DNA from: Salminus brasiliensis
Lineage: Eukaryota > Chordata > Actinopteri > Characiformes > Bryconidae
Direction: 5' to 3'
DNA: 64,000 nt
Assembly (NCBI RefSeq): GCF_030463535.1
Contig: NC_132892.1
Span: 35,568,885 to 35,632,884 of the forward strand
Shown here: positions 45,301 through 56,840 of the stretch, piece after piece
Layout of the letters: every line of letters begins with the position of its first letter
Position numbering within the stretch: the first letter of the stretch is position 1
Position numbers and translations under genes: made by a program
The notes under the pieces: generated by a model
Databases searched by the model: none
The model's input: the letters and a program-made list of their open reading frames with translations, nothing else
Told to the model about the DNA's origin: nothing

Positions 45301-48300
45301 CACTCTCCATTAAACATCATCATACACCACCAAACACCATCATACACCATCATACTCCACTAAACACCATCATTCTCCACTAAACACCATCATTCTCCAC
45401 TTAATATCATCATACTCCACTAAACACCATCATACTCCACTAAACACCATCATTCTCCACTACACACCATCATACTCCACTAAACACCATCACTCTCCAT
45501 TAAACATCATCATACACCATCATACTCCATTAAACATCATCATACTCCACTAATCACCATCATACACCACTAAACACCACCATTCTCCACTAAACACAAT
45601 CATTCTCCACAAAACACCATCATACTCCACTAAACACCATCATACTCCACTAAACATCATCATACTCTACCAAATACCATCATTTTCCACTAAACATCAT
45701 CATACTCCACCAAATACCATCATTTTCCACTAAACACCATCATACTCCACTAAACACCATCATTCTCCACTTAATACCATCATACTCCACTAAACACCAT
45801 CATACTCCACCAAACACTCATCATACTTCACTAACCACCATCATTCTCCACCAAACACCACCTTCCCACTCTGAATACCACCATCCTACTCCAAACACCA
45901 CCATCCATATTTTCTGAATATTAAGTGAAGGTTGACTACCACTGACATCCCACTGCTCTGTTCTGGGCTACTGCTGGAACTCACTTGTGATCTTAGTATC
46001 GTCCCTCTCCACCGTGATTTCCACCTCCAGCTTCTTCATGTCGATGTACTTCTGGAGAATGACCAGGACTGTGGAAAACAAACTCAGGGTTAAAACCATA
46101 CTACCATCCATCACAAGTCCAAAGGTTTGTAGATGCCTCCTGTTACAAGTGAGTTCAGCTGATTTCAGGTGGCTGACCCAGGTGTTGACACACAGCTGTA
46201 TAATCTCTGTATGTACACACTGTGCCAACTCACACACTGATGTTCTACATACCTTCTTTAGCAGGACCTGTGGTTTTAGTTCCCAGCTGCTTCAGCAGAC
46301 TGTCCAGCTGAGCCTGGAGAGCTGCACAAAGCAATCAGCAGTCAGTCTGAGCTTCATGGTACACAGCTGTAGCAAAAGTCTGCGATGACCCCGATGATGT
46401 GATGTGTATTAAAGATGCAGGAGGTGCGATATTATGATACTGTATAAATATATCGCAATCCTTTCAAATCGAATTTTCATCAAATCAGAGTACAACACTG
46501 CCCTCTAGTGGTTGGGGTTTAAACACTACACTAAATGAACCACTGTCAGACTCCAATCTTTACATCTAAACTATTAATTAATAATCAATACTGTGTTTCT
46601 GAGGATCGATACAGTACTGCAGGACAGAATACCACAACTTCCCAATCAATATTGTCTTCCACCTGATCTGTACGGGTAAATAAGCCTTATACTATATATA
46701 TATAAATATATGGTTAGTGTGGTGCGACAGATGACACCACTACCTGCCAGTTCGATTCCCGGGCTGGGTGGCTATCCTGCGCTACAATAAGGGTCCTTGG
46801 GCGAGAGTCCTAACACTACATTGGCCCTCCTCTGTAATACGAGTAACCTTGTAAGTCGCTCTGGATTAGAGCTTCAGCTAAAATACCATAAATGTAAATA
46901 TAGAGACGCACTTCTGCACCTTTCAACACACGACTACTGTTTATTTCCTGCATGTATCAAAACTCAAGAACAGTAAAACATGGTGTATTCCACATCTTAC
47001 GCTTCATCCTCTTCTAACACTTTAGTAAATGTAGTAAATTAACAGAGATTGAGTCTAAAATGTGCAGAAAACCGTCCTATTCGAGCTTCTGCATCGGGCT
47101 GTTTACCACTCTACTGTCCATCCCCTCACACACAACCAGAGTGATGACGTACCTGAGATCTGCATCTTAGCCGCATTAATTGAACCCATGCACTCAATCT
47201 TCAGCTGTCTCAGCTGCCTCTTCAGAAGGAAGACCTCCTTCTCTGCAGAGGGACACAGCAGGGTTAAACAGGGCTTCCTTCTTTTCTGAAGTTACCATTG
47301 CAAAGATATGAGGTTTCAGTTGTGGCTTGAGGAGCTGGAAATGAACCTAAACCATGAGATTCGATCTGCAGAACCCAAAAATGCTTAGTTGAACCCTGAG
47401 CAAGGAGGGGTTACACTGTTCTAGGGTCAATTTGACAGTTCTTGCCTTTAGCAATTAATCAATTAATATTCATGTAATCCATATTCACTTATTCCCTCCT
47501 TACAAATCACTGTTTATTTATAATAATCCACTAATTTCTAACTAAAAATGGTGACGTTGTGGTTTTCAGTACATCAGGCTTTATTTATTCTTATGTATTT
47601 AGACCTGGCCTTGCAGATTTGGCTCCTCTCCTCCCTCCCATTAATATGAATGTGTCTAGTAGTTGATGGCTGTTGACCCTCGCTGTTTGACCTTCACTTT
47701 AAATATTCATCATCTCTTTCTGCATCTTTAAAAAGGGTCAGTTAGCCCTGCAGCCGGAGGGTTACCAGGGTCCTGATGCATGAATAAAGGTAGTGTCAGC
47801 TGGGCTCACCAACGGTAAGGGTGTATGTATTCTTCGCCGTCAGCCTGTCGTTGCAGTCCTTCAGCTCCACCTCAATACCTGCAGCAGAGAGCAGACCAGT
47901 CCACACCCTCAGATCAACGCCAGCACGTCACTCCCTTCACTGAAGCAGCAAACACTGAGACTGAGCTCTTATCCTGACACTGCAGGCTATCACACTCTGA
48001 CTATTCACACCGGTTCAGACAGACAGGTGTACGGGCTGTTCCTCCTCAGCTAGGCCTCCACAGACCAGCCTGCAGGTTTACATAAAGACATGTCAATCAC
48101 AGTCGGATGACTCCGCCCCCTGAGAAGCCTTTAGTGGGATTTATTCCTGTTTTGCTATTCCTTTGTTATTGTTATGATCCGGAGCCGAGCAGAGGAGGAC
48201 GGGTTCCCCTCTTTGACCCAAAAGAGGCTCGGACCCGGGTCTCTGTAAAGCTGCTCTGGGAGAACATTCATTGTGAAAAGCCTAAATAAATCAATCAAAT

Positions 48301-48754
48301 AAATAAATAAAATTGATTAGAATTTAATTGAAAGTGAGCAGAATTTCCTGAGCTCAGCAGATTCTGGTTTCTGGACCTTTCTGAGTTCTAATTATTCTCC
48401 CGTATGTATTTGACCCCTGAGTTCTCAAGCTCCACATAGTTGTTAATTTTTTAATTGTGTAAAAAATACAGTACCCTTTAATTCTAATTCTGATCCATTT
48501 AGGTAAAGAAAATAATGTTTCTTCTTCTTCTTCTTCTTCTTCTTCTTATTATTATTATTATTATTATTATTATTGCTATATTATTATTATTATTAGTAGT
48601 AGTAGTAGTATATTATTATAATTATATAATGATAATATATTATATTATAGTATATTATTAGTAGTAGTACTACTAGTAGTAGTATATTATTTTTATTAAT
48701 ATTAGTAGTAGTAGTAGTATATTATTATTATAATTATATCATTATATTGTATTA

Positions 48755-48807
<53 letters not shown>

Positions 48808-51800
48808 TTGCACTGAACCTTTATAAGATCCATCTTAAAATCTAGAACAATATAGGTAATACAGAAAAATATAGGCGATAATGAGATCTGCAGATAAGTG
48901 CACATAAGGACTCTGTTTTGTGGAAATATATGTATAAAAATTGGTTAGTTAAATATATATCTATATATACATATATTTATTTTCCCAAAACAGTGTATAT
49001 TTATATGAGAACTTAAAGAACAGCTATTATTGCTTAAATAGTTCTTTGACTGATTGCATAAAAAAAACATAGTTATACATGGTTCTATATAGCACCAACA
49101 AAGGTTCCACTATTGTGGACCTGTTTCCGTGCTGTACAGAACCCTCAGGGCTTTGGATGTAGCTGTACAGGAATGGTGGTGTTTATATAGTAGTTATTTA
49201 TCATAAGTATTTGGACTTTGGCTTGTTTTATCACTTACGCTGCTTAGTAAGTAAATAAGGGTTCTCTAGTGAAATCAGTGGTTCTGTTTAGAACCATGAC
49301 AGCTCGAAGAACCATTCGGATGCTATGTCTGGTTCTTTGGATAGAAGAAGAAGGTTCCACTGTTGTTAGGAGTTGAAATGTGGGTTCTATCTCTTTAAAT
49401 TCATCTACTCACCATTACAGAGCTGTTTGTATGTAGTCTGAGTGAAGGTGGACAAAAAGAAAAACAACAGGATTGTTAGTGCTTATCCAGTATGAATTCA
49501 GTTCATTACACTGACTAACAATCACACTTACCTCTACAGTCTCATCTTCTTCATGTATCGGTAGATCTCCAGGCATTGGCACTAGAATGAACAAATTAAT
49601 GAATAAACACACAAACAAACAAACAAACAAACAAACATTACAAAATAACATGTTTCTAAGTGCCACACAGCACAACACTATATTTACATAAAAACATATG
49701 TCATGTTATTAGAGCTTCATACTGGATATTAATGTTATTAGAGCTTCATACTGGATATTAATGTTATTAGAGCTTCATACTGGATATTAATATTATTAGA
49801 GCTTCATACTGGATATTAATGATATTAGAGCTTCATTCTGGATATTAATGCTATTAGAGCTTCATACTGGATATTAATGTTATTAGAACTTCATACTGGA
49901 TATTAATGTTATTAGAACTTCATACTGGATATTAATGTTAATAAACATCATACTGGATATTAATGTTATTAGAGCTTCCTACTGGATATTAATGTTAATA
50001 AAAACTATACTGGATATTAATGTTATCAGAGCTTTATACTGGATATTAATGTTATCAGAGCTTTATACTGGATATTAATGTTATCAGAGCTTTATACTGG
50101 ATATTAATGTTAATAAAAATCATACTGGATATTAATGTTATTAGATCTTCATACTGGATATTAATGTTATTAGATCTTTATACTGGATATTAATGATATT
50201 AGAGCTTCATACTGAATATTAATGTTATTAGAGCTTCATACTGGATATTAATGATATTAGAGCTTCATACTGAATATTAATGATATTAGAACTTCATACT
50301 GGATATTAATGTTATTAGAGCTTCATACTGGATATTAATGCTATTAGAACTTCATACTGGATATTAATGTTATTAGAGATTCATACTGGATATTAATGCT
50401 ATTAAAGCTTCATACTGGATATTAATGCTATTAGAGCTTTATACTGGATATTAATGTTATCAGAGCTTTATACTGGATATTAATGTTAATAAAAATCATA
50501 CTGGATATTAATGTTATTAGATCTTCATACTGGATATTAATATTATTAGAGTTTCATTCTGGATATTAATGTTATTAGATCTTTATACTGGATATTAACG
50601 ATATTAGAGCTTCATACTGGATATTAATGTTATTAGAGCTTCATACTGGATATTAATGATATTAGAGCTTCATACTGAATATTAATGTTATTAGAACTTC
50701 ATACTGGATATTAATGTTATTAGAGATTCATACTGGATATTAATGTTATTAGAGCTTCATACTGGATATTAATGCTATTAGAGCTTCATACTGGATATTA
50801 ATGTTAATAAAAATCATACTGGATATTAATGTTTTTAGAGCTTCATACTGGATATTAATGTTGTTAGAGCTTCATACTGGATATTAATATTATTAGAACT
50901 TCATACTGGATATTAATGTTATTAGAGCTTCATACTGGATATTAATGTTATTAGAACTTCATACTGGATATTAATATTATTAGAGCTTCATACTGGATAG
51001 TAATGTTATTAGAACTTCATACGGGATATTAATGTTAATGAACATCATACTGGATATTAATGTTATTAGAGCTTCCTACTGGATATTAATGTTAATAAAA
51101 ACTATACTGGATATTAATGTTATCAGAGCTTCCTACTGGATATTAATGTTATCAGAGCTTTATACTGGATATTAATGTTAATAAAAATCATACTGGATAT
51201 TAATGTTAATAAAAATCATACTGGATATTAATGTTATTAGATCTTCATACTGGATATTAATGTTATTAGAGTTTCATTCTGGATATTAATGTTATTAGAT
51301 CTTCATACTGGATATTAATGATATTAGAGCTTCATACTGAATATTAATGTTATTAGAGCTTCATACTGGATATTAATGATATTAGAGCTTCATACTGAAT
51401 ATTAATGTTATTAGAGCTTCATACTGGATATTAATGTTATTAGAGCTTCATACTGAATATTAATGCTATTAGAATTTCATACATGATAGTAATGTTATTA
51501 GAACTTCATACTGGATATTAATGTTATTAGAGCTTCATACTGGATATTAATGCTATTAGAACTTCATACTGGATATTAATGTTATTAGAGATTCATACTG
51601 GATATTAATGCTATTAGAGCTTCATACTGGATATTAATGTTATTAGAGCTTCATACTGGATATTAATGCTATTAGAATTTCATACATGATAGTAATGTTA
51701 TTAGAACTTCATACTGGATATTAATGTTATTAGAGCTTCATACTGGATATTAATGCTATTAGAACTTCATACTGGATATTAATGTTATTAGAGATTCATA

Positions 51801-52672
51801 CTGGATATTAATGCTATTAGAGCTTCATACTGGATATTAATGTTATTAGAGCTTCATACTGGATATTAATGATATTAGAACTTCATACTGGATATTAATG
51901 CTATTAGAACTTCATACTGGATAGTAATGTTAATAGAACTTCATACTGGATATTAATGATATTAGAGCTTCATACTGTATATTAATGTTATTAGAGCTTC
52001 ATACTGAATATTAATGCTATTAGAGCTTCATACTGTATATTAATGTTATTAGAGCTTCATACTGAATATTAATGCTATTAGAGCTTCATACTGGATATTA
52101 ATGTTATTAAAGCTTCATACTGGATAATAATGTTAATAAACATCATACTGGATATTAATGGTATTAGAGCATCGCACTGGATATTAATGTTTTAGAGCTT
52201 CATACTGGATATTAATGTTAATAAAAATCATACTAGATATTACTGTTATTAGAACACCATTCTGGATATTAATATTATTAGAGCTTCATTCTGGATATTA
52301 ATGTTAATAAACTTCATAGTGGATATTTATGTTATTAAAGCTTCATACTGGATATTAATGTTATTATATTTTTATACTGGATATTAATGTTATTAAAGCT
52401 TCATACTGGATATTAATGTTATTATATTTTTATACTGGATATTAATGTTATTAAAGCTTCATACTGGATATTAATGTTATTATATTTTTATACTGGATAT
52501 TAATGTTATTAAAGCTTCATATTGGATATTAATGATATTATCTTATATTTCTGAGTGAGTGTTCTACAGGTAGTGTATGAAATGGTAGAGCAGTCTTACC
52601 ACTGAGGGCCACGGAGGAGCAAATGAAGGAGGACCACAGAGAACAGAGCAGGAGCAGCTGAATCCAGCCCAT
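41593..52672 (-). CDS. Unrecognised secreted modular coiled-coil protein, 3' end not found
   Basis: Minus-strand coding exons: 52600-52672 (ATG), 49532-49581, 49413-49437, 47810-47878, 47153-47242, 46253-46321, 45985-46068, 43986-44081, 43809-43892, 42183-42260, 41795-41881, 41593-41679. Frame and GT-AG junctions hold throughout. The first exon encodes MGWIQLLLLCSLWSSFICSS, a signal peptide. From 47810 on, every exon begins and ends in phase 1 and encodes 23-32 residues with heptad-like Leu/Ile spacing (LQAQLDSLLKQL; LEQQLNALKAELNDK; LERQLAEKLKKLDG; LQDQLKVKKTLLSDL), then a short polar spacer. Extracellular or secretory-pathway location is inferred. The last exon has a good phase-1 donor (CTCA|GTGAGC). 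Without splicing the frame would stop at 41462, but further exons beyond the satellite or in the gap are more likely. I do not recognise the family. Confidence 0.75.
42869..43242. mobile_element. hAT-like MITE with perfect 8-base target duplication
   Basis: The 374-base element starts TAGGGATGCACCGATCCGAC and ends GCATCTCTA. The ends form a short inverted repeat (TAGGGATGCA / TAGAGATGCA). CTCTTAAC flanks both sides (42861-42868 and 43243-43250), as expected for hAT insertion. It splits an older repeat related to 7164-7330. Confidence 0.85.
43490..43800. repeat. Probable dispersed repeat next to a coiled-coil exon
   Basis: GGTGGGCTCCAGGTGGGCAT, then CAACCCAGATTGGGCCCATG, resembles a repeat I know as frequent in fish introns. 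It ends at the splice donor of the exon 43809-43892. Identity not firm. Confidence 0.35.
44110..45880. repeat. 20-base satellite, about 85 copies
   Basis: Unit TAAACACCATCATACTCCAC with CATTCTCCAC, TACTCGAC and TTAATACC variants, grouped in recurring blocks. It fills the intron between the coiled-coil exons 43986-44081 and 45985-46068. Confidence 0.95.
46706..46900 (+). mobile_element. tRNA-derived SINE, plus strand
   Basis: The B-box region is CAGTTCGATTCCCGGGCTGG. The tail TGTAAGTCGCTCTGGATTAG, then CAGCTAAAATACCATAAATG, is the common teleost SINE 3' end (usual form GTAAGTCGCTTTGGATAAAA). It lies between the coiled-coil exons 46253-46321 and 47153-47242. Confidence 0.75.
48130..48305 (+). 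mobile_element. LINE-type 3' tail
   Basis: GAGCAGAGGAGGACGGGTTC, CTCTGTAAAGCTGCTCTGG, ATTGTGAAAAGCCTAAATAA and a terminal AAATAAATAAATAA run. It is related in plan to 7440-7640. Confidence 0.5.
48505..48810. repeat. Compound TTC/TTA/TAG trinucleotide microsatellite
   Basis: (TTC)n is followed by (TTA)n, interspersed TAG runs, and a final (TTA)n. It lies in a coiled-coil-gene intron. Poly-Asn and poly-Tyr ORFs are artefacts. Confidence 0.92.
49050..49385. repeat. Probable MITE-like GGTTCTATATAGCACC repeat
   Basis: ATGGTTCTATATAGCACCAA near the left, and GAACCATTCGGATGCTATGT then CTGGTTCTTTGGATAGAAGA near the right, look like degraded inverted ends of a GGTTCT-type fish element. No target duplication set. 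Confidence 0.35.
49695..52545. repeat. 29-base satellite, about 98 copies, in the first intron of the coiled-coil gene
   Basis: Unit ATTAGAGCTTCATACTGGAT plus ATTAATGTT. Variants include AATAAAAATCATACTGG and CAGAGCTTTATACTGG, arranged in longer repeating blocks. It ends about 55 bases before the splice donor of the signal-peptide exon. Confidence 0.96.
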
Positions 52673-52770
52673 GACTGCATCCGTGACGGACTCTCGACTC
52701 TACACCACTGTCCTCCTCAGCTGGGGCTTTTGTATCCCACTGTACCGCCTGCCCTCCTGTCCCGCGGTGT
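52673..52770 (-). promoter_or_regulatory. Upstream region of the coiled-coil gene
   Basis: On the minus strand, GTGGGATACAAAAGCCCCAG lies about 60-70 bases before the ATG. ATACAAAAG could act as a weak TATA element. No CpG island. A tissue-restricted promoter would fit, but this is inference. Confidence 0.35.
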
Positions 52771-53305
52771 TACATAACCATGCCGGTCCGTTACTCTGCA
52801 CTACGTGTTATTAGACAGCTGCAATACCCGCCACTTATTGCCCAATTGTCAGGTTCCTGTTAGATGACTTGGTCATCTTCAAGGTCATCTCCTGTCAGCA
52901 CCGTGGTGAGCTGTCCAAACGGCTTTCTGTCTCAGTGAGGCTTTCATGGAACAGCAGCTGGTGGTCAGTGTTTACAACAACACTGTTTACTCTGGAACTG
53001 CAACTCAAACACACTGCCCAGATAGCACACGGATGTAGGCCACTTTTGGTCATGGCTCTTCTTGCTAACTATTGGCATTTGTAAACATCATGTGAGGCAA
53101 TAGCGGGCCATATATTAAAAAACACCCACATGACCCGCTGTGACTGTGGTGCTGGAGTACATCTGCGCTGCATGGTCTATGCCTGTTTTTTGTTGTTTTC
53201 CCATCTAATCCAACCCCTCATTAAGGTCATGGATGAGGTTAGACTCTTGATGGAACCACCAAGATCACGTACCTCTTTTCACCAAGCAGCACAGACCACT
53301 GCGCA
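52770..53305. other. Intergenic sequence, no gene seen
   Basis: Two short plus-strand ORFs (52869-53084, 53130-53357) have no family resemblance. The second overlaps the start of element T at 53308. Confidence 0.4.
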
Positions 53306-53307
53306 AC

Positions 53308-53735
53308 AAGTCCAAATGTTTGTGGACACCCCTTCCAACTTACTTTACCTACTTTAAGCTGCAGATCAACATCATGACCCTATTGGCTCCCTGCTGCCTA
53401 ATAATGCCAGGTGTGGGCTAGAGGGGTATAAAGCCCCCCAGCATTGAGGAGCTGTGGAGCAGTGGAGGAGCTGTGTTCTCTGGAATGATGGTGGAGGAGC
53501 TCCATCCAGTACTTTTGGATGGGATGAGTTGGGGATTTGAAGATAATGAGGTGGGGTGTTGATCATCATCCAACATCCTGACCTCACTAAATGCAGTCAA
53601 TCAAATCCATACAGCAATGTTTCTCAAGAATCTAGTAGGAAGCCTTCTTCCGTGAACAGTAGAGAGATATGATACATCTTTTAATACCCTTGATTGAGCA
53701 GGTGTCCCAATACTTTTGCCTATATAGTGGATATG
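53308..53735. mobile_element. Element T, near-complete copy
   Basis: It starts AGTCCAAATGTTTGTGGACA and ends GGTGTCCCAATACTTTTGCC / TATATAGTGG. The interior matches 31468-31908 (AATGCCAGGTGTGGGCTAGA, CAGCATTGAGGAGCTGTGGA, GAATGATGGTGGAG) and includes the longer TGGGATGAGTTGGGGATT part seen in the lectin-gene fragment. Confidence 0.7.
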
Positions 53736-54249
53736 GACAAAAAACAACGGACACCTGGCCATCACATCCCCTGACTGTGTCGTCCCTGGACCTCTCGTTC
53801 CAAACCCATGGTCATTAATACAGAGTTGGCCCAGGTTTGTGACTCCGACGGCCTTCACTCTTCTGGGGATGCTTTCCACGACACAATGGCTCCAGATTCA
53901 TCAACCAGAATCTTTCATGTCAAGAAACACAAAATGTAATTTTAGGACGGGTGTAGCTAAACCAAGCGTGAACTTGACCCTGTTGCATAAGCCTTACAGT
54001 TGTAATCTCTCTCTCACAGATTGTCTGAAAAGTGAAACCTGTGTTACACCAAGAACCGATCTGTCAGATAAGGTGGAATGTCACAATGGCCTAATGACAC
54101 AGCCTGGCAAAATACAGGAACCACTCACATTAACATTAACAGCCATTTATTGTGGGTAATTAACAGTCTGATCCATAAGTATGTGGACAGGCCAGTCAGC
54201 TAGCTGGAGTCTTTACAGACATTGCCCTCTCCCACCTGGACGAGAACAC

Positions 54250-54566
54250 CTATGTAAGGAAACTATAGTGGTGTATAATACTGGTGTAGTGTCCTGTAGT
54301 AAACTATAGTGGTGTATAATACTGGTGTAGTGTCCTGTAGTAAACTATAGTGGTGTATAATACTGGTGTAGTGTACTGTAGTGAACTATAGTGATGTATA
54401 ATACTGGTGTAGTGTCCTGTTGTAAACTATAGTGGTGTATAATACTGGTGTAGTATCCTGTAGTAAACTATAGTGGTGTATAATACTGGTGTAGTGTCCT
54501 GTAGTAAACTATAGTAGTGTATAATACTGGTGTAGTGTCCTGTTGTAAACTATAGTGGTGTATAAT
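54250..54566 (+). repeat. 41-base minisatellite, forward block
   Basis: About seven copies of AAACTATAGTGGTGTATAAT / ACTGGTGTAGTGTCCTGTAG / T. The same unit continues in the opposite orientation from about 54725. Confidence 0.92.
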
Positions 54567-54705
54567 AGTCAAGTCAAGTCAAATTTATTTGTATAGCGCT
54601 TTTTACAACTGTTGTCGTCACAAAGCAGCTTTACATAATTATTACTTAATAAAGAACAGAGACAGAGAAGAAAGAAGAAATAACATGAAGCGTCAAAGAC
54701 CCCTA
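54567..54705 (-). mobile_element. LINE-type tail inserted in the 41-base array
   Basis: AGTCAAGTCAAGTCAAATTT, ATTTGTATAGCGCTTTTTAC and AAAGCAGCTTTACATAAT are the reverse complement of a widespread fish L2-like 3' tail. TAATA of the interrupted minisatellite unit resumes at about 54705 (TAATACTGGTGTAGTG). Confidence 0.65.
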
Positions 54706-54724
54706 ATACTGGTGTAGTGTCCTG

Positions 54725-55487
54725 TAGTAGACCACTATAGTTTACTACACCAGTATTATACACCACTATAGTTTACTACAGGACACTACACCAGTATTAT
54801 ACACCACTATAGTTTACTACAGGACACTACACCCATATTATACATCACTATAGTTTACTACAGGACACTACACCAGTATTATAGATTACACCAGTATTAT
54901 ACATCACTATAGTTTACTACAGGACACTACACCAGTATTATACACCACTATAGTTTACTACAGGACACTACACCAGTATTATACACCACTATAGTTCACT
55001 ACAGGACACAACACCAGCATTATACACCACTATAGTTCACTACAGGACACTACACCAGCATTATACACCACTATAGTTCACTACAGGACACTACACCCAT
55101 ATTATACATCACTATAGTTTACTACAGGACACTACACCAGTATTATAGATTACACCAGTATTATACATCACTATAGTTTACTACAGGACACTACACCAGT
55201 ATTATACATCACTATAGTTTACTACAGGACACTACACCAGTATTATACACCACTATAGTTTACTACAGGACACTACACCAGTATTATACACCACTATAGT
55301 TCACTACAGGACACTACACCAGCATTATACACCACTATAGTTCACTACAGGACACTACACCAGTATTATACACCACTATAGTTTACTACAGGACACTACA
55401 CCAGTATTATACACCACTATAGTTTACTACAGGACACTACACCAGTATTATACACTACTATACACTATAGTTTACTACAGGACATTA
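54725..55487 (-). repeat. 41-base minisatellite, reversed block
   Basis: About 18 copies of the reverse complement (AGGACACTACACCAGTATTA / TACACCACTATAGTTTACTA / C). A few copies have an extra partial unit (ATAGATTACACCAGTATTAT). The forward and reverse blocks form a large interrupted inverted repeat. Confidence 0.92.
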
Positions 55488-55489
55488 TT

Positions 55490-56170
55490 GGATAAAGAAC
55501 AACATGAAACATTGATGACATGAAATTGATACTTTGAAAATGAAACTTTTTTTATTATTTTTATCCATTTTGGTATCTCAACATTTTTATACTTCACATT
55601 CTGAATGGGAACAGTGGGAATATTAACATTGCTAAACTGGGACGTTATACTCTCAGTGAATATAACTGAATTAGAGTGAGAAAATATCTGATCCTGTAAA
55701 TACAGGCTTCAAGTTCTGAAGCAAACTGAATGAAATTGGAACAAAACAGTACTAGATAAGAGTTCAGACAGAACAAGAGAACAGAAGAGATTTCAAATTT
55801 ATAACCCAACATTAAAATCATATTATTATGTGTTCATTATATCATTTTCACACAGGTATACATTTCTGAATCTGTTGAGCAAAACAGAAGAGTTGTATTT
55901 ATAAACTGTATGTAAATAAAAACAGTGGCTAAACATGACGTCTGATTCTAAACATACCCTGGTATCAACTGTATACCAGCCAAATCTATCAGCCAGTGCT
56001 TGAGTCAGCACTGTTCCATCTAACTGAACCGATTCCTTCAAGTCCAGTATGTATTTTCTTGCTTTTGGATCTACTGCTCTTTACTTCTGTACCTACTTTT
56101 CCTTCTTTCACTATTAACTGGGAGTAGGTTCTAACATCCCTCTACCAATTTCTAATTAAACACGTTTAAT
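55490..56170. other. AT-rich intergenic sequence, no gene seen
   Basis: No splice-bounded ORF, repeat or RNA gene is recognisable. A single minus-strand ORF (55826-56041) has no family resemblance. Confidence 0.45.
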
Positions 56171-56174
56171 TCCC

Positions 56175-56775
56175 AGAAAGGGAAATTCCACCAAATTTCC
56201 AAAATTCCTCCAAAGCTCAGACTGTGAGAAGAGTTTATTTAGAGTCGGGGGTTCTGTGTGAATCTGAGCTTCACTGTAGAGAAACTGACCCACTCTGATC
56301 TCTTAGTGGTGGTGAATGGAAGCAGGCATTGGTTGCCATGACTACAACACAGATACAACCCATAATTTATTTTCTATCCAAACCGACCAGTGCAGCTACA
56401 CGAGTCTTCTGAGTTTTATATGGAATGATGATGATGATGATGAAGGTAAAATAGTGAATAGAGAATCTGAACTAATGCAGTTTTCTTTAGGGACTACTTT
56501 CTGTAGCCGCACTACACCCTGCAGCATGTATCCCTCCACCATTTTAATGATCTGATTTTAAAAGCAGGTTCTAGAGCCGAACTCTTCTCAGAACTCTGGT
56601 AGAACCGTGTCTCAGGCATCAGGCAGCGTCTTCATCTCCATTACGTGAAGAGCTCTGTGAGGAGCTTTTAGTAGAGCTTCAGACGTCTGCTTCCCTTCAC
56701 CTCCACTGTAGAACACTGTGTTCTGACGGGGTGAGGTTATCTAGAACCGAGCCTTTCACACCCACCAAACCTCCG
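56175..56775 (+). repeat. Dispersed repeat A, copy 2
   Basis: It matches 4846-5650 over its whole length except for the internal 46-base amplification: AGCTCAGACTGTGAGAAGAG, GAAACTGACCCACTCTGATC, ATGATGATGATGATGAAGG, CACTACACCCTGCAGCATGT, AGAACCGTGTCTCAGGCATC. It ends just beyond the 3' end of the minus-strand zinc-finger gene and may supply its 3' UTR. Confidence 0.8.
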
Positions 56776-56840
56776 CTCTGACTGACTCTGTTCTTCTGAA
56801 CTGTTAAAGCAGAGAACCGTTAGGAAATGGGAGAACGTGG

